Part shown: piece after piece, positions 17,655 through 27,562 of the stretch
Layout: each line of letters begins with the position of its first letter
Numbering within the stretch: position 1 is the first letter of the stretch
DNA from: an uncultured Tropicimonas sp.
GTDB lineage: Bacteria; Pseudomonadota; Alphaproteobacteria; Rhodobacterales; Rhodobacteraceae
Assembly (NCBI GenBank): GCA_947495685.1
Contig: CANLZY010000001.1
Span: 124,001 to 188,000 of the forward strand
Direction of reading: 5' to 3'
DNA: 64,000 nt
Translations under genes and position numbers: made by a program
Notes under the pieces: generated by a model
Seen by the model: the letters and a program-made list of their open reading frames with translations, nothing else
Database searches by the model: none
Told to the model about the DNA's origin: nothing

Positions 17655-18822
17655 TGGCCAGGGCAAGCAGGTCGGCGATCGCGCGCCGGGTCTGATCAAG
17701 CACCCGGGCGTGGTCCTCGGTGTTTATGTCCTCTGCCAACGCGGTTTCCACGAGGTCGGCCACATGTGGCGCAGAACACTGCGCACGCGGAACGAAGGCG
17801 GCCCTGCGGTCGGTCAGCTCGAAAAAGCTCTCGACCTTGCCGTCCCAGCCAAGGCCAACGCTGGGAATGGCATAGGAATAGGCGATGATGCAGGCATGCA
17901 GCCGGTGGGCCACGACACATCCCTGGCCCGAGATGATCCGGGCCAGATCGGTGGGCGTGTCGGGTGACGGTGCCGCGCGCAGGCGGCCATCGGCGAAAGC
18001 GCCTGCCAGGTCCGGCAGCTCTGTCAGGGCCAGCAGGGCCGCGCGATCTTCCGCCGCGCCGTTGCAGAACAGCGTCACCTCGCGGCCTCGCTGGATCAGG
18101 TCCTGCGCCAGTGCGGCAAAGAAGGACAGGCCTTCGGCAGCGCCGGTGCCAGCGTCAGCGTGATAGTCCAGTATGCCGGAATCGGTCACGCAAAGCGCGA
18201 CCCGGTCGCTGGTCTGGTCGGCCGGACCATAGCAACTGGCCGAGAGAAGGCCGGGATCGGGGGTGAGAATCGGCGCAGGACCCGCTGGTCCGGCCTGTGA
18301 CGTCCAGGCCTTCAGGGACGGCGCGTCGCGAAGGCCGATCTGGCGCAGGTCTGCGTCGAGAACGGAGCGGAACATCGCATTGCCGGGGCGCGACCAATTC
18401 TGCGATACGCCGACCGCGTGGATCGCGACCGGAACATTCGCGGCCTGTGCCAGCGCTGCGGCGGCGGAGATCTTGATGGGAAAGTTGAGGTCGGCATCCG
18501 AAAAGATCTGCCCGCCGCCGATAACCGCCAGGTCTGCCCCCTCCAGCGCCGCCTGCCAGCCGGGCGTGACCCGGGACAGAAGGGCAGAGAGCCGATTGCG
18601 CACGATGGCGTGGCGCAGCGGTCTCGGCAGCGCCTGAAGAATCCGCAGTGCCAGCGCCCGGTTGCGGACCGTCACGGCCCCGAAACCGTCACGTCCCGAC
18701 AGGTCGATCCGGGTAACCTCGGTCTCGGGGTGCAGGTCGGCGATCGCATGCGCGAGGCACTCGGAGATGATACCGTCGCCGACATTGGGGCTGAAGGGCA
18801 GGCCGAACAGGACAATTTTCAT
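17629..18822 (-). CDS. Polysaccharide pyruvyl transferase family protein
   Basis: A 397-aa member of the CsaB/WcaK pyruvyl transferase family. The N-terminus MKIVLFGLPFSPNVGDGII has the family NxGD motif. Further signatures are DLAVIGGGQIFSD and, near the C-terminus, VVAHRLHACIIAYSYAIPSVGLGWDGKVESFF, given here only as a guide to position. The enzyme would add a ketal pyruvate from PEP to a sugar, giving the polymer negative charge. The ATG at 18822 has GGAG about 10 nt upstream; longer upstream starts lack family similarity. It overlaps the secreted hydrolase tail-to-tail and diverges from the next glycosyltransferase. Confidence 0.86.
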   Translation of the reverse strand: MKIVLFGLPFSPNVGDGIISECLAHAIADLHPETEVTRIDLSGRDGFGAVTVRNRALALRILQALPRPLRHAIVRNRLSALLSRVTPGWQAALEGADLAVIGGGQIFSDADLNFPIKISAAAALAQAANVPVAIHAVGVSQNWSRPGNAMFRSVLDADLRQIGLRDAPSLKAWTSQAGPAGPAPILTPDPGLLSASCYGPADQTSDRVALCVTDSGILDYHADAGTGAAEGLSFFAALAQDLIQRGREVTLFCNGAAEDRAALLALTELPDLAGAFADGRLRAAPSPDTPTDLARIISGQGCVVAHRLHACIIAYSYAIPSVGLGWDGKVESFFELTDRRAAFVPRAQCSAPHVADLVETALAEDINTEDHARVLDQTRRAIADLLALATTPPRARS

Positions 18823-18946
18823 ACAGGCACACTCCGCAACAGATCTCGGTGACCCTAGCCCGCCAGACAGAAATATGGGAGACGAAATGCAGGGCTGCGC
18901 CGGTTGGTGCGGCAGGTTTCTGGTGGTGTTTGGACCGGGGTACAGA

Positions 18947-20197
18947 ATGATGGAACGGGCAGGGCAGCAGGCGGAGGTGGCTCCGGACCGGGTGGTCGTG
19001 ATCAACGATGCCAGCGTGGCGCGGGGCGGGGCCACGGCGCTGGCGCTGCTGTCGGTGTCATTGCTGGCAGCGCGTGGCCTGCCGGTGACCTTTGTCTGCG
19101 GCGACGACGGCACCGAGATTGAGGGTGCTGACGAAATGGTTGCCTTGGGCGGCGGGCGGTTGCTGCAGGGCGGGCGGCTGGATGCGATGCGGCGTGGGCT
19201 GTTCAATCGTGATGCGCAAGCGTTGTTGGTGGACTGGATTGCGCGCAACGACACACCACGCACGGTCTATCACGTACACGGCTGGGCGCAGATCCTGTCG
19301 CCCTCCATTTTCGAGGCGCTGCAACCTGTGGCCGCCCGCACTGTGGTGCATGCACACGATTTCTTTCTGGTTTGCCCGAACGGCGCCCAGATGGATTTTC
19401 ATCGCGACGAGATCTGCAATCGTGTGCCGCTGGGCGCGGCCTGCCTGGCGACCCATTGCGACAAGCGGTCCCGGCTGCAGAAAATGTGGCGCGTGGCGCG
19501 GCAATACTCGTTGCGCCGCGCGTTTGACCAGTCGCTGCCCTGGGCGGCCATTGCGATGATCCACCCTGCGATGCGGCCGATCCTGGAACGCGGACAGCTC
19601 CCGGGTGATCGGTTGACACCCCTTCGAAACCCGGCAGCGCCCTTTACCAAAGAACGGATCCGCGCGGAGGACAACACCGGGGCGCTGTTTGTTGGCCGCC
19701 TGATGGAGGAAAAAGGCGTTCTGGAGCTGGCGCGCGCCGCGCAGACCCTGGGCATGCCGCTGACGATGGTCGGCGATGGGCCGTTGCGGGAAGACCTTGC
19801 CCGCGACCACCCCGAGGTCACCCTGGCGGGCTGGCGGACAGGGGCCGAGATCGCGGAATTCGCCCGATCGGCGCGGGTTCTGGCGATGCCATCGCGAACG
19901 CGAGAGCCTTTTGGGCTGGTCGCCGCGGAGGCTTCGGCCAGCGGGTTGCCGATCGTGCTGCCGGATGCGGCCCTGTTGGCGGAAGATGTCGCGAGCGTCG
20001 GGCTGGGTCGCAGCTACCAGACCGCTGACCCGAACGGCCTTGTACGGGCCCTGGAAGCGATCCGCGATATGCCGGACGCCGACATTCGGGCGATGAGCCT
20101 GCGGGCCCATGCCCGCGAGGCGCCGCTGGCTCTGACGCCTGACGACTGGGCGGACGCGATGGTGGGCCTGTATCGTCAGGCCCTGGCCACCGCGTAG
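18947..20197 (+). CDS. GT4-family glycosyltransferase (exopolysaccharide)
   Basis: About 416 aa with a GT-B architecture. The N-terminal half contains TVYHVHGWAQILSPSIFEAL and VVHAHDFFLVCPNGAQMDF. The C-terminal donor half contains ALFVGRLMEEKGVLELARAA and the Glu motif REPFGLVAAEASASGLPIVLP. A GGGG run lies about 8 nt before ATG 18947; an upstream in-frame ATG near 18874 is possible. It is divergent from the pyruvyl transferase gene and is the last recognisable gene of the EPS block. The transferred sugar is not predictable. Confidence 0.85.
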   Translation: MMERAGQQAEVAPDRVVVINDASVARGGATALALLSVSLLAARGLPVTFVCGDDGTEIEGADEMVALGGGRLLQGGRLDAMRRGLFNRDAQALLVDWIARNDTPRTVYHVHGWAQILSPSIFEALQPVAARTVVHAHDFFLVCPNGAQMDFHRDEICNRVPLGAACLATHCDKRSRLQKMWRVARQYSLRRAFDQSLPWAAIAMIHPAMRPILERGQLPGDRLTPLRNPAAPFTKERIRAEDNTGALFVGRLMEEKGVLELARAAQTLGMPLTMVGDGPLREDLARDHPEVTLAGWRTGAEIAEFARSARVLAMPSRTREPFGLVAAEASASGLPIVLPDAALLAEDVASVGLGRSYQTADPNGLVRALEAIRDMPDADIRAMSLRAHAREAPLALTPDDWADAMVGLYRQALATA

Positions 20198-20210
20198 CGC
20201 CGCCGGGCCC

Positions 20211-21308
20211 TCAGGTGTTGAACAGGAAGTGCAGGACGTCGCCGTCTTTCACGACATAGGTCTTGCCTTCGATCCGCATCTTGCCGGCTTCCTTGGCGCC
20301 ACTTTCGCCATTGTTTGCGATGAAATCGTCATAGGCGATCGTCTCGGCCCGGATGAAGCCGCGCTCGAAATCGCCGTGGATGACGCCAGCGGCCTTTGGC
20401 GCAAGATCACCCTTGTGGATCGTCCAGGCGCGGGCTTCCTTGGGGCCGACGGTGAAATAGGTCTGAAGGTTCAGCAATTCGTGCCCGGTGCGGATCAACC
20501 GGTCGAGGCCGGCTTCTTCGAGCCCGAGTTCCGTCAGGAACATCTCGGCCTCTTCCGGGTCCAACTGGCTGATTTCTTCCTCGATCTTGGCCGAGATAAC
20601 CACGCAAGCGGCGCCCTGTTCGGCCGCCATCTTTGCCACGGCCTCGGAATGGGCATTGCCGCTGGCGGCTTCTTCCTCCGAGACATTGCAGACGAACAGG
20701 ATCGACTTGGTGGTCAGCAATTGCAGCAGGTCCCACGCCTTGCGGTCCTCGGCATCGATCTCGACCGTGCGAGCTGGCTTGCCGTCTTCGAGCGCGGCCA
20801 GCGCGGCGCGCAGCAGGCGTTCCTGCTGCATCGCGTCCTTGTCGCCACCGCGTACCTTGCGCAGCAGCCCCTGAAGCCGTTTTTCGATGCTTTCCATGTC
20901 GGCCAGCATCAGTTCGGTCTCGATGGTTTCAGCATCCTCGACCGGGTTCACCCGGCCGTCCACGTGGGTCACGTCGCCGTCCTCGAAGCACCGCAACACG
21001 TGGGCGATGGCGTCACATTCGCGGATGTTGGCCAGGAACTGGTTGCCCAGGCCTTCGCCCTTGGACGCGCCCTTCACCAGGCCCGCGATGTCGACGAAGG
21101 TCATCCGGGTCGGAATGACCTGCTTGGAGCCGGCAATTGCCGCCAGTTTGTCCAGCCGCGAATCCGGCACGGCCACCTCGCCGACATTCGGCTCGATCGT
21201 GCAGAACGGGAAGTTGGCCGCCTGCGCGGCGGCCGTCCTGGTCAGTGCGTTGAACAGGGTGGATTTGCCCACGTTCGGCAGGCCAACGATGCCGGTCTTG
21301 AAGCCCAT
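20211..21308 (-). CDS. ychF: Obg-like ATPase YchF
   Basis: A 365-aa P-loop protein of the OLA1/YchF family: Walker [16 protein letters not shown], switch region [18 protein letters not shown], a coiled-coil insertion, and a C-terminal TGS domain ending [18 protein letters not shown]. YchF binds ATP better than GTP and associates with ribosomes in translation and stress control. Length and motifs are complete. The 279-bp spacer to trpA is divergent and should hold both promoters. Confidence 0.97.
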   Translation of the reverse strand: MGFKTGIVGLPNVGKSTLFNALTRTAAAQAANFPFCTIEPNVGEVAVPDSRLDKLAAIAGSKQVIPTRMTFVDIAGLVKGASKGEGLGNQFLANIRECDAIAHVLRCFEDGDVTHVDGRVNPVEDAETIETELMLADMESIEKRLQGLLRKVRGGDKDAMQQERLLRAALAALEDGKPARTVEIDAEDRKAWDLLQLLTTKSILFVCNVSEEEAASGNAHSEAVAKMAAEQGAACVVISAKIEEEISQLDPEEAEMFLTELGLEEAGLDRLIRTGHELLNLQTYFTVGPKEARAWTIHKGDLAPKAAGVIHGDFERGFIRAETIAYDDFIANNGESGAKEAGKMRIEGKTYVVKDGDVLHFLFNT

Positions 21309-21587
21309 GTCGGAATATCCTTCGGAAAAACTCGCCGCCTTCTAATGTCCTGTGCCCGCCCCCGCAAGCCAGCACGATGACTTCGGTGCTGCATGCAGGG
21401 TTTGCGCGGTCGCGGTGGCGCGATGAGTCGCCGCCGAGCCGGATTGGCGGACCGACCGTGGCCGGGACGACGCGCAACCCGGCAGGCAGACCTGTCAGGG
21501 ACGCGAAGCGCGATGTCGGCCAAGGGTGTCCTTGATTTTCCCGTCCGCATTCGGCAGGAGTGTCCGGACCACTTGCGAGGACATCAG

Positions 21588-22379
21588 ATGACCCGGATCG
21601 ACGATACGTTTGCACGGCTGACCGCCGAAGGGAAAAAAGCCTTCGTGGCCTATGTCATGGCCGGCGACCCGGATTACGAGACCTCGCTGGAACTGGTGAA
21701 GGGACTGCCGGATGCGGGCGTCGACATCATCGAGCTGGGCCTGCCGTTCACCGATCCGATGGCTGACGGCCCGACGATCCAGCTTGCCGGGCAGCGGGCC
21801 CTTGCCGCCGGCATGTCCCTGCAACGGACGCTGGATCTGGCCACGGAGTTTCGCAAGGGGGATGCGACCACGCCGATCGTGCTGATGGGGTACTACAATC
21901 CGATCTACAATCGCGGTGTCGAGACCTTCCTTCAAGACGCCAAGGCTGCCGGTATCGACGGGATGATCGTTGTCGATCTGCCGCCCGAGGAAGATTCCGA
22001 ATTGTGCATTCCTGCCCAGGCTGCCGGGATGAACTTCATCCGTCTTGCAACGCCGACGACGGATGACAAGCGCCTGCCAAAGGTGCTGCAGAACACCTCC
22101 GGCTTTGTCTATTACGTGTCGATCACCGGCATCACCGGCTCTGCCGAGGCGCAGGCATCCGACGTTGCGCCGGAGGTCACACGGATAAAGGCCTCGACGG
22201 ACCTGCCGATCATCGTCGGTTTTGGCATCAGCACGCCTGAGAAATCCGAGGCCATCGCGAGCATCGCCGATGGCGCGGTTGTCGGCTCCGCCATCGTCAA
22301 GCTGATTGGCGAGGGCAGGCCGGTTGCCGAGGTGCTGGAATTTGTCAAAGGTCTGGCCGATGGCGCCCACCGCGCCTGA
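21588..22379 (+). CDS. trpA: Tryptophan synthase alpha subunit
   Basis: 263 aa. It cleaves indole-3-glycerol phosphate to indole and glyceraldehyde 3-phosphate. The catalytic Glu ([12 protein letters not shown]) and Asp ([10 protein letters not shown]) are present, and the phosphate-binding loop VGFGIST...[10 protein letters not shown] is intact. GAGG lies 7 nt before ATG 21588; the longer in-frame extension upstream is not family-like. No trpB or trpF is adjacent in this window. Confidence 0.97.
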   Translation: MTRIDDTFARLTAEGKKAFVAYVMAGDPDYETSLELVKGLPDAGVDIIELGLPFTDPMADGPTIQLAGQRALAAGMSLQRTLDLATEFRKGDATTPIVLMGYYNPIYNRGVETFLQDAKAAGIDGMIVVDLPPEEDSELCIPAQAAGMNFIRLATPTTDDKRLPKVLQNTSGFVYYVSITGITGSAEAQASDVAPEVTRIKASTDLPIIVGFGISTPEKSEAIASIADGAVVGSAIVKLIGEGRPVAEVLEFVKGLADGAHRA

Positions 22380-22881
22380 TCTGTTCCTCGCAATCGCCAT
22401 CCAACGTGCCTGACCCAGACGTTTTTCTGGGCCACAATGATGGCAGTCCCCTTGCAGGATCGGATGGCTCATCATGTTTTCGATGCCCTTGAGGCGGTTG
22501 TTTCCGCGCCGGCAGCCCAAGCTGAGCGGCGTGTTTCTGTCGCCGTTAAGGCCCGGGCACTGCAATGTGCGGCCCATTTCCTCAACGCGGCAATCGTGAT
22601 GGAGGCGCGCGGCCTGTTGGCGACATTTTCCATGGAACAGGTGAACTGGTTTGGAGCGTATTTCCTGCACCATCAGGTCAGCGGCTCACAGAGTCAGACG
22701 CTGGGGCCTGCCGCGTTGTCCTCGACAGGAAGCCGATCTGGGATCAGGCGCACAACGAAGAGAGTGCCAAAGACCCTGACGGGTGCGGGCGACGGCTTTT
22801 GAGATAACCGGACTCCCGGTCAGGGTTTCGGGTTTGGGCAAGGCGGTTGCGGCAACGTTTCCATTGTTTACACCCTGCCGA
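22380..22881. other. Intergenic stretch between trpA and lldD; no convincing gene
   Basis: About 500 bp. A small hairpin CCCAGA-CGTTTT-TCTGGG (22414-22431) follows trpA and could be a weak terminator. A 121-codon frame (22437-22802) has no recognisable motif and lacks a clear ribosome site. The lldD promoter is expected near 22840-22880. Confidence 0.4.
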
Positions 22882-22904
22882 ATTGGTAAGCGAACCTAAC
22901 CAAT
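22882..22904. promoter_or_regulatory. Palindromic operator candidate upstream of lldD
   Basis: ATTGGT and ACCAAT arms are separated by 11 bp and end 22 bp before the lldD start. The arms resemble those of LldR/GntR-type lactate operators (the TTGGT...ACCAA type). No regulator gene is next to it. Confidence 0.45.
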
Positions 22905-22926
22905 ATAGCGGTCAGGGAGCGCCAGA

Positions 22927-24096
22927 ATGCCGGTCATCACCAATATCGAGGACCTGAAACGGATCTATCGCCGCCAGGTTCCCAAGATGTTCTACGATTA
23001 CGCGGAATCGGGAAGCTGGACCGAGCAGACCTTTCGCGAGAACACGTCGGACTTCGACCAGATCCGCCTGCGACAGCGCGTGGCCGTGGACATGACCAAC
23101 CGCTCCACCGCCAGCCAGATGATCGGACAGGATGTTGCGATGCCGGTGGCGCTGGCCCCTGTTGGCCTGCTGGGGATGCAGCATGCCGATGGCGAGATCC
23201 TCGCGGCCCGGGCGGCAGAGAAATTCGGTGTTCCCTTTACCCTGTCGACGATGTCGATCTGCTCGATCGAGGACGTTGCCGCAGGCACGACCAAGCCGTT
23301 CTGGTTCCAGCTCTATACAATGACAGACGAGGACTACGTCCGGCGCCTCCTGCAACGGGCTCGCGATGCCGGTTGTTCGGCGCTGGTGATCACACTGGAT
23401 CTTCAGATTATCGGGCAGCGGCACAAGGATCTGAAGAACGGTCTGTCGGCCCCGCCCAAGCCGACGCTGAAGAACTGGATCGACCTGTCGACCAAATGGG
23501 CCTGGGGTCTGAACATGCTGCAGACAAAGCGGCGGCAATTCGGCAACATCGTCGGCCATGTCCAGGGGGTCGAGGATCCGTCGTCGTTGTTCGAGTGGAC
23601 GGCCAAGCAATTCGATCATGCGCTGGACTGGAAAAAGGTCGAGAAACTGATCGAGATGTGGGGCGGCAAGACAATCCTCAAGGGCATCCTGGATGTCGAG
23701 GACGCGAAGATGGCCGCCAAGGTCGGTGCCGATGCCATCATCGTGTCGAACCACGGTGGCCGGCAACTGGACGGCGCGCTCAGTTCGATCCGGATGTTGC
23801 GGCCGATCATGGACGCCGTCGGTGATCAGATCGAGGTGCATCTGGACAGCGGTATCCGCTCCGGGCAGGACGTTCTCAAGGCCGTCGCTCTGGGGGCCAA
23901 GGGCACCTACGTCGGTCGCGCCTTCGTTTATGGGCTGGGAGCCATGGGCGAGCGGGGCGTGACCTCGGCGCTGGAGGTGATCCAGAAGGAAATGGATACC
24001 TCGATGGCCCTGTGTGGCCGTCGGCGGGTCGAGGAACTGGCCCCTGATATCCTGCTTGTCCCAGAAGATTTCGAAGGTCGTTGGACCCCGGTTTGA
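22927..24096 (+). CDS. lldD: FMN-dependent L-lactate dehydrogenase (alpha-hydroxyacid dehydrogenase)
   Basis: 389 aa, an FMN alpha-hydroxyacid dehydrogenase with a complete barrel. Visible signatures are LAPVGLLGMQHADGE, WFQLY, the catalytic-His motif SNHGGRQLDGA and the FMN phosphate site LDSGIRSGQDVLKAVALGAKG. It should oxidise L-lactate to pyruvate and pass electrons to the respiratory chain at the membrane. Other family members (glycolate, mandelate) are not excluded by sequence alone. It is a single-gene unit with an operator-like palindrome in front and a terminator behind. Confidence 0.85.
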   Translation: MPVITNIEDLKRIYRRQVPKMFYDYAESGSWTEQTFRENTSDFDQIRLRQRVAVDMTNRSTASQMIGQDVAMPVALAPVGLLGMQHADGEILAARAAEKFGVPFTLSTMSICSIEDVAAGTTKPFWFQLYTMTDEDYVRRLLQRARDAGCSALVITLDLQIIGQRHKDLKNGLSAPPKPTLKNWIDLSTKWAWGLNMLQTKRRQFGNIVGHVQGVEDPSSLFEWTAKQFDHALDWKKVEKLIEMWGGKTILKGILDVEDAKMAAKVGADAIIVSNHGGRQLDGALSSIRMLRPIMDAVGDQIEVHLDSGIRSGQDVLKAVALGAKGTYVGRAFVYGLGAMGERGVTSALEVIQKEMDTSMALCGRRRVEELAPDILLVPEDFEGRWTPV

Positions 24097-24131
24097 GACT
24101 GGTCCCGATACCGGTTCGAGTCATGTGAGTC

Positions 24132-24160
24132 GCCCGGCGGCAGAGTCGCCGGGCAATATT
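24132..24160 (+). terminator. Intrinsic terminator after lldD
   Basis: GCCCGGCG-GCAGAGT-CGCCGGGC forms an 8-bp GC stem followed by AATATTGTT, 35 bp after the lldD stop. Confidence 0.65.
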
Positions 24161-24313
24161 GTTGCGTTGGACGCTACGTCAGTCGCATTTGTCGCAGTTT
24201 TTTGACGGGCATGGCGTGAATTTTCGGTCGCGGAGCGTGAGCGCCACCAGCTTTTGTTTTCATCGCGCCAGATCACCCTAATGTCTTGTTTTTTCGTCGT
24301 TTTGGCGTCTGTT

Positions 24314-24362
24314 GGGAAAACAAATTTACAAAACGGCATCCGCGAGGGAAAACGAATTTACA
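24314..24362 (+). promoter_or_regulatory. Pair of 17-bp direct repeats upstream of acsA
   Basis: GGGAAAACAAATTTACA (24314-24330) and GGGAAAACGAATTTACA (24346-24362) differ at one base. Their starts are 32 bp apart, three helical turns, in an AT-rich stretch about 160-200 bp before acsA. A second element, ATCCGG-ACAAGTG-CCGGAT (about 24453-24471), forms a hairpin in the likely leader. The rest of 24161-24518 holds no gene. The repeats look like tandem binding sites for a regulator of acetate metabolism; the regulator is unknown. Confidence 0.45.
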
Positions 24363-24518
24363 GAAAAATCCTTTCGGAAAAAAGGGTTATGCCTTTTTTG
24401 ACGAATAGCGTATGGTCCCTCCAACGGGTGACCTAGGGGGGAGACTCGTTGCATCCGGACAAGTGCCGGATCACAACTCTCTCCTGGTGTTGCATTGGCA
24501 ATTCAAGGGAGGAGTTCC

Positions 24519-26486
24519 ATGACCGCGAAATCGAAGGCAGCCACCGAAATCGGCGCCATCCCCGAGTCGTTCAAGAAAAACGCGCATATTGATGCCGCGA
24601 CTTATGAAAAGATGTACGCACAGTCGGTGTCGGATCCGGAAGCGTTCTGGGGGGAGCACGGCAAGCGTCTTGACTGGATCAAGCCGTACACCAAGGTTCA
24701 GGACTCGTCCTTTGCGCCGGGCAACGTCTCCATCAAGTGGTTCGAGGACGGCACGCTGAACGTCGCGGCCAACTGCATCGACCGTCACCTTGCCAAGCGT
24801 GGCAACCAGACTGCGATCATCTTTGAGCCCGATGATATTCACGAGCCGGCGCAGTACATCACCTATCGCCAGTTGCACAACCAGGTCTGCAAGATGGCCA
24901 ACGTGCTGGAAGAGCTGGGCGTTCGCAAGGGCGACCGCGTCGTCATCTACCTGCCGATGATCCCCGAAGCCGCCTATGCGATGCTGGCCTGTGCCCGCAT
25001 CGGTGCGATCCACTCGATCGTCTTTGCCGGGTTCAGCCCGGACGCGCTGGCCGCTCGAATCAACGGCTGCGACGCCAAGCTTGTCATCACCGCCGACTAC
25101 GCCCCGCGTGGTGGTCGCAAGACGCCGCTGAAGTCCAACACCGACGCCGCGCTGCTGCACTGTATCCATGACCCCTCGGTCCTGATGGTGCGCCGTACCC
25201 GCGAGCAGACTACCTGGGTTGAAGGGCGCGACTTCGACTATGGCGAGATGATGCTGGAGGCCTCCGAGATCAGCAAGCCGGCCGAGGTGAATGCCGAGGA
25301 TCCGCTGTTCATCCTCTACACCTCCGGGTCGACCGGTCACCCCAAGGGCGTCGTTCACACCTCGGGCGGCTACCTTGTCTATGCGGCGATGACGCATCAG
25401 TACACGTTCGACTATCATGACGGTGATGTGTTCTGGTGCACGGCTGACGTGGGCTGGGTCACCGGCCACAGCTATATCGTCTATGGCCCGCTGGCCAATG
25501 GCGCGACCACGGTGATGTTCGAAGGCGTTCCGACCTATCCCGATCCGGGCCGGTTCTGGGAAGTCTGCGAAAAGCACAAGGTCAACCAGTTCTACACCGC
25601 ACCGACCGCCATCCGCGCCCTGATGGCGCACGGCAACGATTGGGTCGAGAAGCACGACTTGTCGAGCCTGAAGCTGCTGGGCTCGGTTGGCGAGCCGATC
25701 AACCCCGAAGCCTGGAATTGGTACAACGACAAGGTCGGCAAGGGCAAATGCCCGATCGTCGACACCTTCTGGCAGACCGAGACCGGCGGCCACCTGATCA
25801 CGCCGCTTCCCGGCGCTCATGCGACCAAGCCTGGGTCGGCCACCAAGCCGTTCTTTGGCGTGCAGCCGGTGATCCTGGACCCGCAGTCGGGCGAAGAGAT
25901 CATGGACATGGAAGCCGAGGGCGTTCTGTGCCTGAAGGACAGCTGGCCCGGCCAGATGCGCGGTGTCTGGGACGACCACGGTCGCTTCGAAAAGGCCTAC
26001 TTCTCGGACTACAAGGGCTACTACTTCTCGGGTGATGGCTGCCGTCGCGATGCGGACGGTTACTACTGGATCACCGGCCGCGTCGATGATGTCATCAACG
26101 TTTCCGGCCACCGGATGGGCACGGCGGAAGTCGAGTCGGCGCTGGTCGCGCATGCGAAGGTTGCCGAGGCCGCAGTTGTTGGCTACCCGCACGACATCAA
26201 GGGTCAGGGCATCTATTGCTACGTGACGCTGATGAACGAGGTCGAGCCCAACGACGAGCTGCTCAAGGAGCTCAAGATGTGGGTGCGCCATGAAATCGGC
26301 CCGATCGCCAGCCCCGACGTCATCCAGTGGGCCCCCGGCCTGCCGAAGACGCGTTCGGGCAAGATCATGCGCCGTATCCTGCGCAAGATCGCCGAGAACG
26401 ACTACGGCTCGCTCGGAGATACATCGACCCTTGCGGACCCTTCGGTGGTCGAAGACCTCATCCAGAACCGCATGAACAAGGGCTGA
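24519..26486 (+). CDS. acsA: Acetyl-CoA synthetase (AMP-forming)
   Basis: 655 aa. It activates acetate to acetyl-CoA via acetyl-AMP in the cytoplasm. It has the AMP-binding core ([16 protein letters not shown]), the acetyl-CoA synthetase pattern [19 protein letters not shown], and the C-terminal catalytic/acetylated Lys motif [18 protein letters not shown] strong GGGAGGAG precedes ATG 24519. adk follows 4 bp after the stop and a Na+-solute symporter pair lies just beyond, so this is the head of an acetate uptake-and-activation unit. Codon choice looks strongly biased to C/G-ending codons, which suggests high expression. Confidence 0.97.
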   Translation: MTAKSKAATEIGAIPESFKKNAHIDAATYEKMYAQSVSDPEAFWGEHGKRLDWIKPYTKVQDSSFAPGNVSIKWFEDGTLNVAANCIDRHLAKRGNQTAIIFEPDDIHEPAQYITYRQLHNQVCKMANVLEELGVRKGDRVVIYLPMIPEAAYAMLACARIGAIHSIVFAGFSPDALAARINGCDAKLVITADYAPRGGRKTPLKSNTDAALLHCIHDPSVLMVRRTREQTTWVEGRDFDYGEMMLEASEISKPAEVNAEDPLFILYTSGSTGHPKGVVHTSGGYLVYAAMTHQYTFDYHDGDVFWCTADVGWVTGHSYIVYGPLANGATTVMFEGVPTYPDPGRFWEVCEKHKVNQFYTAPTAIRALMAHGNDWVEKHDLSSLKLLGSVGEPINPEAWNWYNDKVGKGKCPIVDTFWQTETGGHLITPLPGAHATKPGSATKPFFGVQPVILDPQSGEEIMDMEAEGVLCLKDSWPGQMRGVWDDHGRFEKAYFSDYKGYYFSGDGCRRDADGYYWITGRVDDVINVSGHRMGTAEVESALVAHAKVAEAAVVGYPHDIKGQGIYCYVTLMNEVEPNDELLKELKMWVRHEIGPIASPDVIQWAPGLPKTRSGKIMRRILRKIAENDYGSLGDTSTLADPSVVEDLIQNRMNKG

Positions 26487-26490
26487 GGGC

Positions 26491-27168
26491 ATGACCGAGG
26501 CAAAGACCCCTCCCGTGCTGATCTTGCTGGGCCCTCCGGGGGCCGGCAAGGGCACCCAGGCACGGATGCTGGAAGAGACCTTCGGGCTGGTCCAGCTGTC
26601 CACCGGTGACCTGTTGCGCGCAGCGGTTGCTGCGGGCACCACGGCTGGCAAGCAGGCCAAGGCGGTGATGGAAGCCGGCGATCTGGTCAGTGACGAGATC
26701 GTTCTGGCAATCCTGAAGGATCGTCTGGGCGACAACGACGTTGCCAACGGCGTCATCCTTGACGGCTTCCCGCGCACCACGGCCCAGGCCGAGGCGCTGG
26801 ATGATTTGCTGGCCGCCACCGGTCAGAAGATCAACGCTGCGATCAGCCTTGAGGTCGAGGACGAGGCGATGGTGGAGCGGGTTTCGGGCCGCTACACCTG
26901 CGCCGGCTGCGGCGAGGGCTACCACGACAGCTTCAAGACCCCACAGGTCGAGGGTGTCTGCGACAAGTGCGGCGGGACGGAATTCAAACGCCGGGCCGAC
27001 GACAATGCCGAGACCGTCCGGTCACGGTTGCAGGCCTACCACGACCAGACCGCGCCGCTGATCGCCTTCTACACGGATCGTGGTCAGTTGAAGGAAGTCG
27101 CGGCAATGGGGGCGATCGAGGACATCGCCGCTTCGCTGGGAGAGATTGTCGCGCAGGCCAAGGCCTGA
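26491..27168 (+). CDS. adk: Adenylate kinase, zinc-LID type
   Basis: 225 aa. Walker A GPPGAGKGTQA, the NMP-binding region LSTGDLLRAAV, DGFPRTTAQAEAL, and a long LID with two CxxC pairs (CAGCGEGYHD and CDKCGG) that bind zinc. It converts AMP plus ATP to two ADP. Starting 4 bp after acsA, it would remove the AMP made by acetate activation, a sensible coupling. Whether it is the only adk of the genome or a second copy cannot be told here. Confidence 0.95.
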   Translation: MTEAKTPPVLILLGPPGAGKGTQARMLEETFGLVQLSTGDLLRAAVAAGTTAGKQAKAVMEAGDLVSDEIVLAILKDRLGDNDVANGVILDGFPRTTAQAEALDDLLAATGQKINAAISLEVEDEAMVERVSGRYTCAGCGEGYHDSFKTPQVEGVCDKCGGTEFKRRADDNAETVRSRLQAYHDQTAPLIAFYTDRGQLKEVAAMGAIEDIAASLGEIVAQAKA

Positions 27169-27174
27169 GTGACG

Positions 27175-27198
27175 GGGCAGGGGGCGTGTCCCCTGCCC
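27175..27198 (+). other. GC hairpin between adk and the symporter small subunit
   Basis: GGGCAGGGG-GCGTGT-CCCCTGCCC, a 9-bp stem without a T tract, sits just after the adk stop. It may attenuate transcription or protect the upstream mRNA; it is not a classic terminator. Confidence 0.45.
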
Positions 27199-27283
27199 GA
27201 AACCGAAGCCTGTCTTCGGAACGAAAAGGCTGCGCCGCGCAGGAGGCACGGTGCAGGACCAAGTAACCAATCGGGAGGACCGT

Positions 27284-27544
27284 ATGTCGGACAAACCTGA
27301 AAACAATGCGTACTGGGCGTCGAATATTCGTATCGTCACCTGGTGCCTCGTCATCTGGGCACTCGTGTCCTTCGGCTTCGGCATTCTGCTGCGGCCCATG
27401 CTTTCCGGGATCGCCGTCGGCGGGTCGGATCTTGGCTTCTGGTTCGCCCAGCAAGGCTCGATCCTGGTCTTCCTTGCGATCATCTTTTTCTACGCCTGGC
27501 GTATGAACAAGCTCGACGCCGAATACGGCGTGGACGAGCAGTAA
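27284..27544 (+). CDS. DUF4212 protein, small subunit of a VC_2705-type Na+ symporter
   Basis: 86 aa with two hydrophobic segments (RIVTWCLVIWALVSFGFGIL and GSILVFLAIIFFYAW) and the motif YWASNIRI typical of the small symporter subunit (TIGR03647/DUF4212). GGGAGG precedes ATG 27284. It is followed after 18 bp by the large subunit, and the two are expected to work together in the inner membrane. A longer in-frame GTG start at 27251 is unlikely. Confidence 0.88.
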   Translation: MSDKPENNAYWASNIRIVTWCLVIWALVSFGFGILLRPMLSGIAVGGSDLGFWFAQQGSILVFLAIIFFYAWRMNKLDAEYGVDEQ

Positions 27545-27562
27545 GGAACGGGACAGGGACAC

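Noticed and set aside
22437-22802. 121-aa plus-strand frame between trpA and lldD
   Set aside because: No recognisable motif, no clear ribosome site and an equally long antisense frame; kept only as part of the intergenic note.
24471-26819. 782-codon minus-strand frame over acsA and adk
   Set aside because: Antisense shadow of two clearly conserved genes, with no motif or ribosome site.
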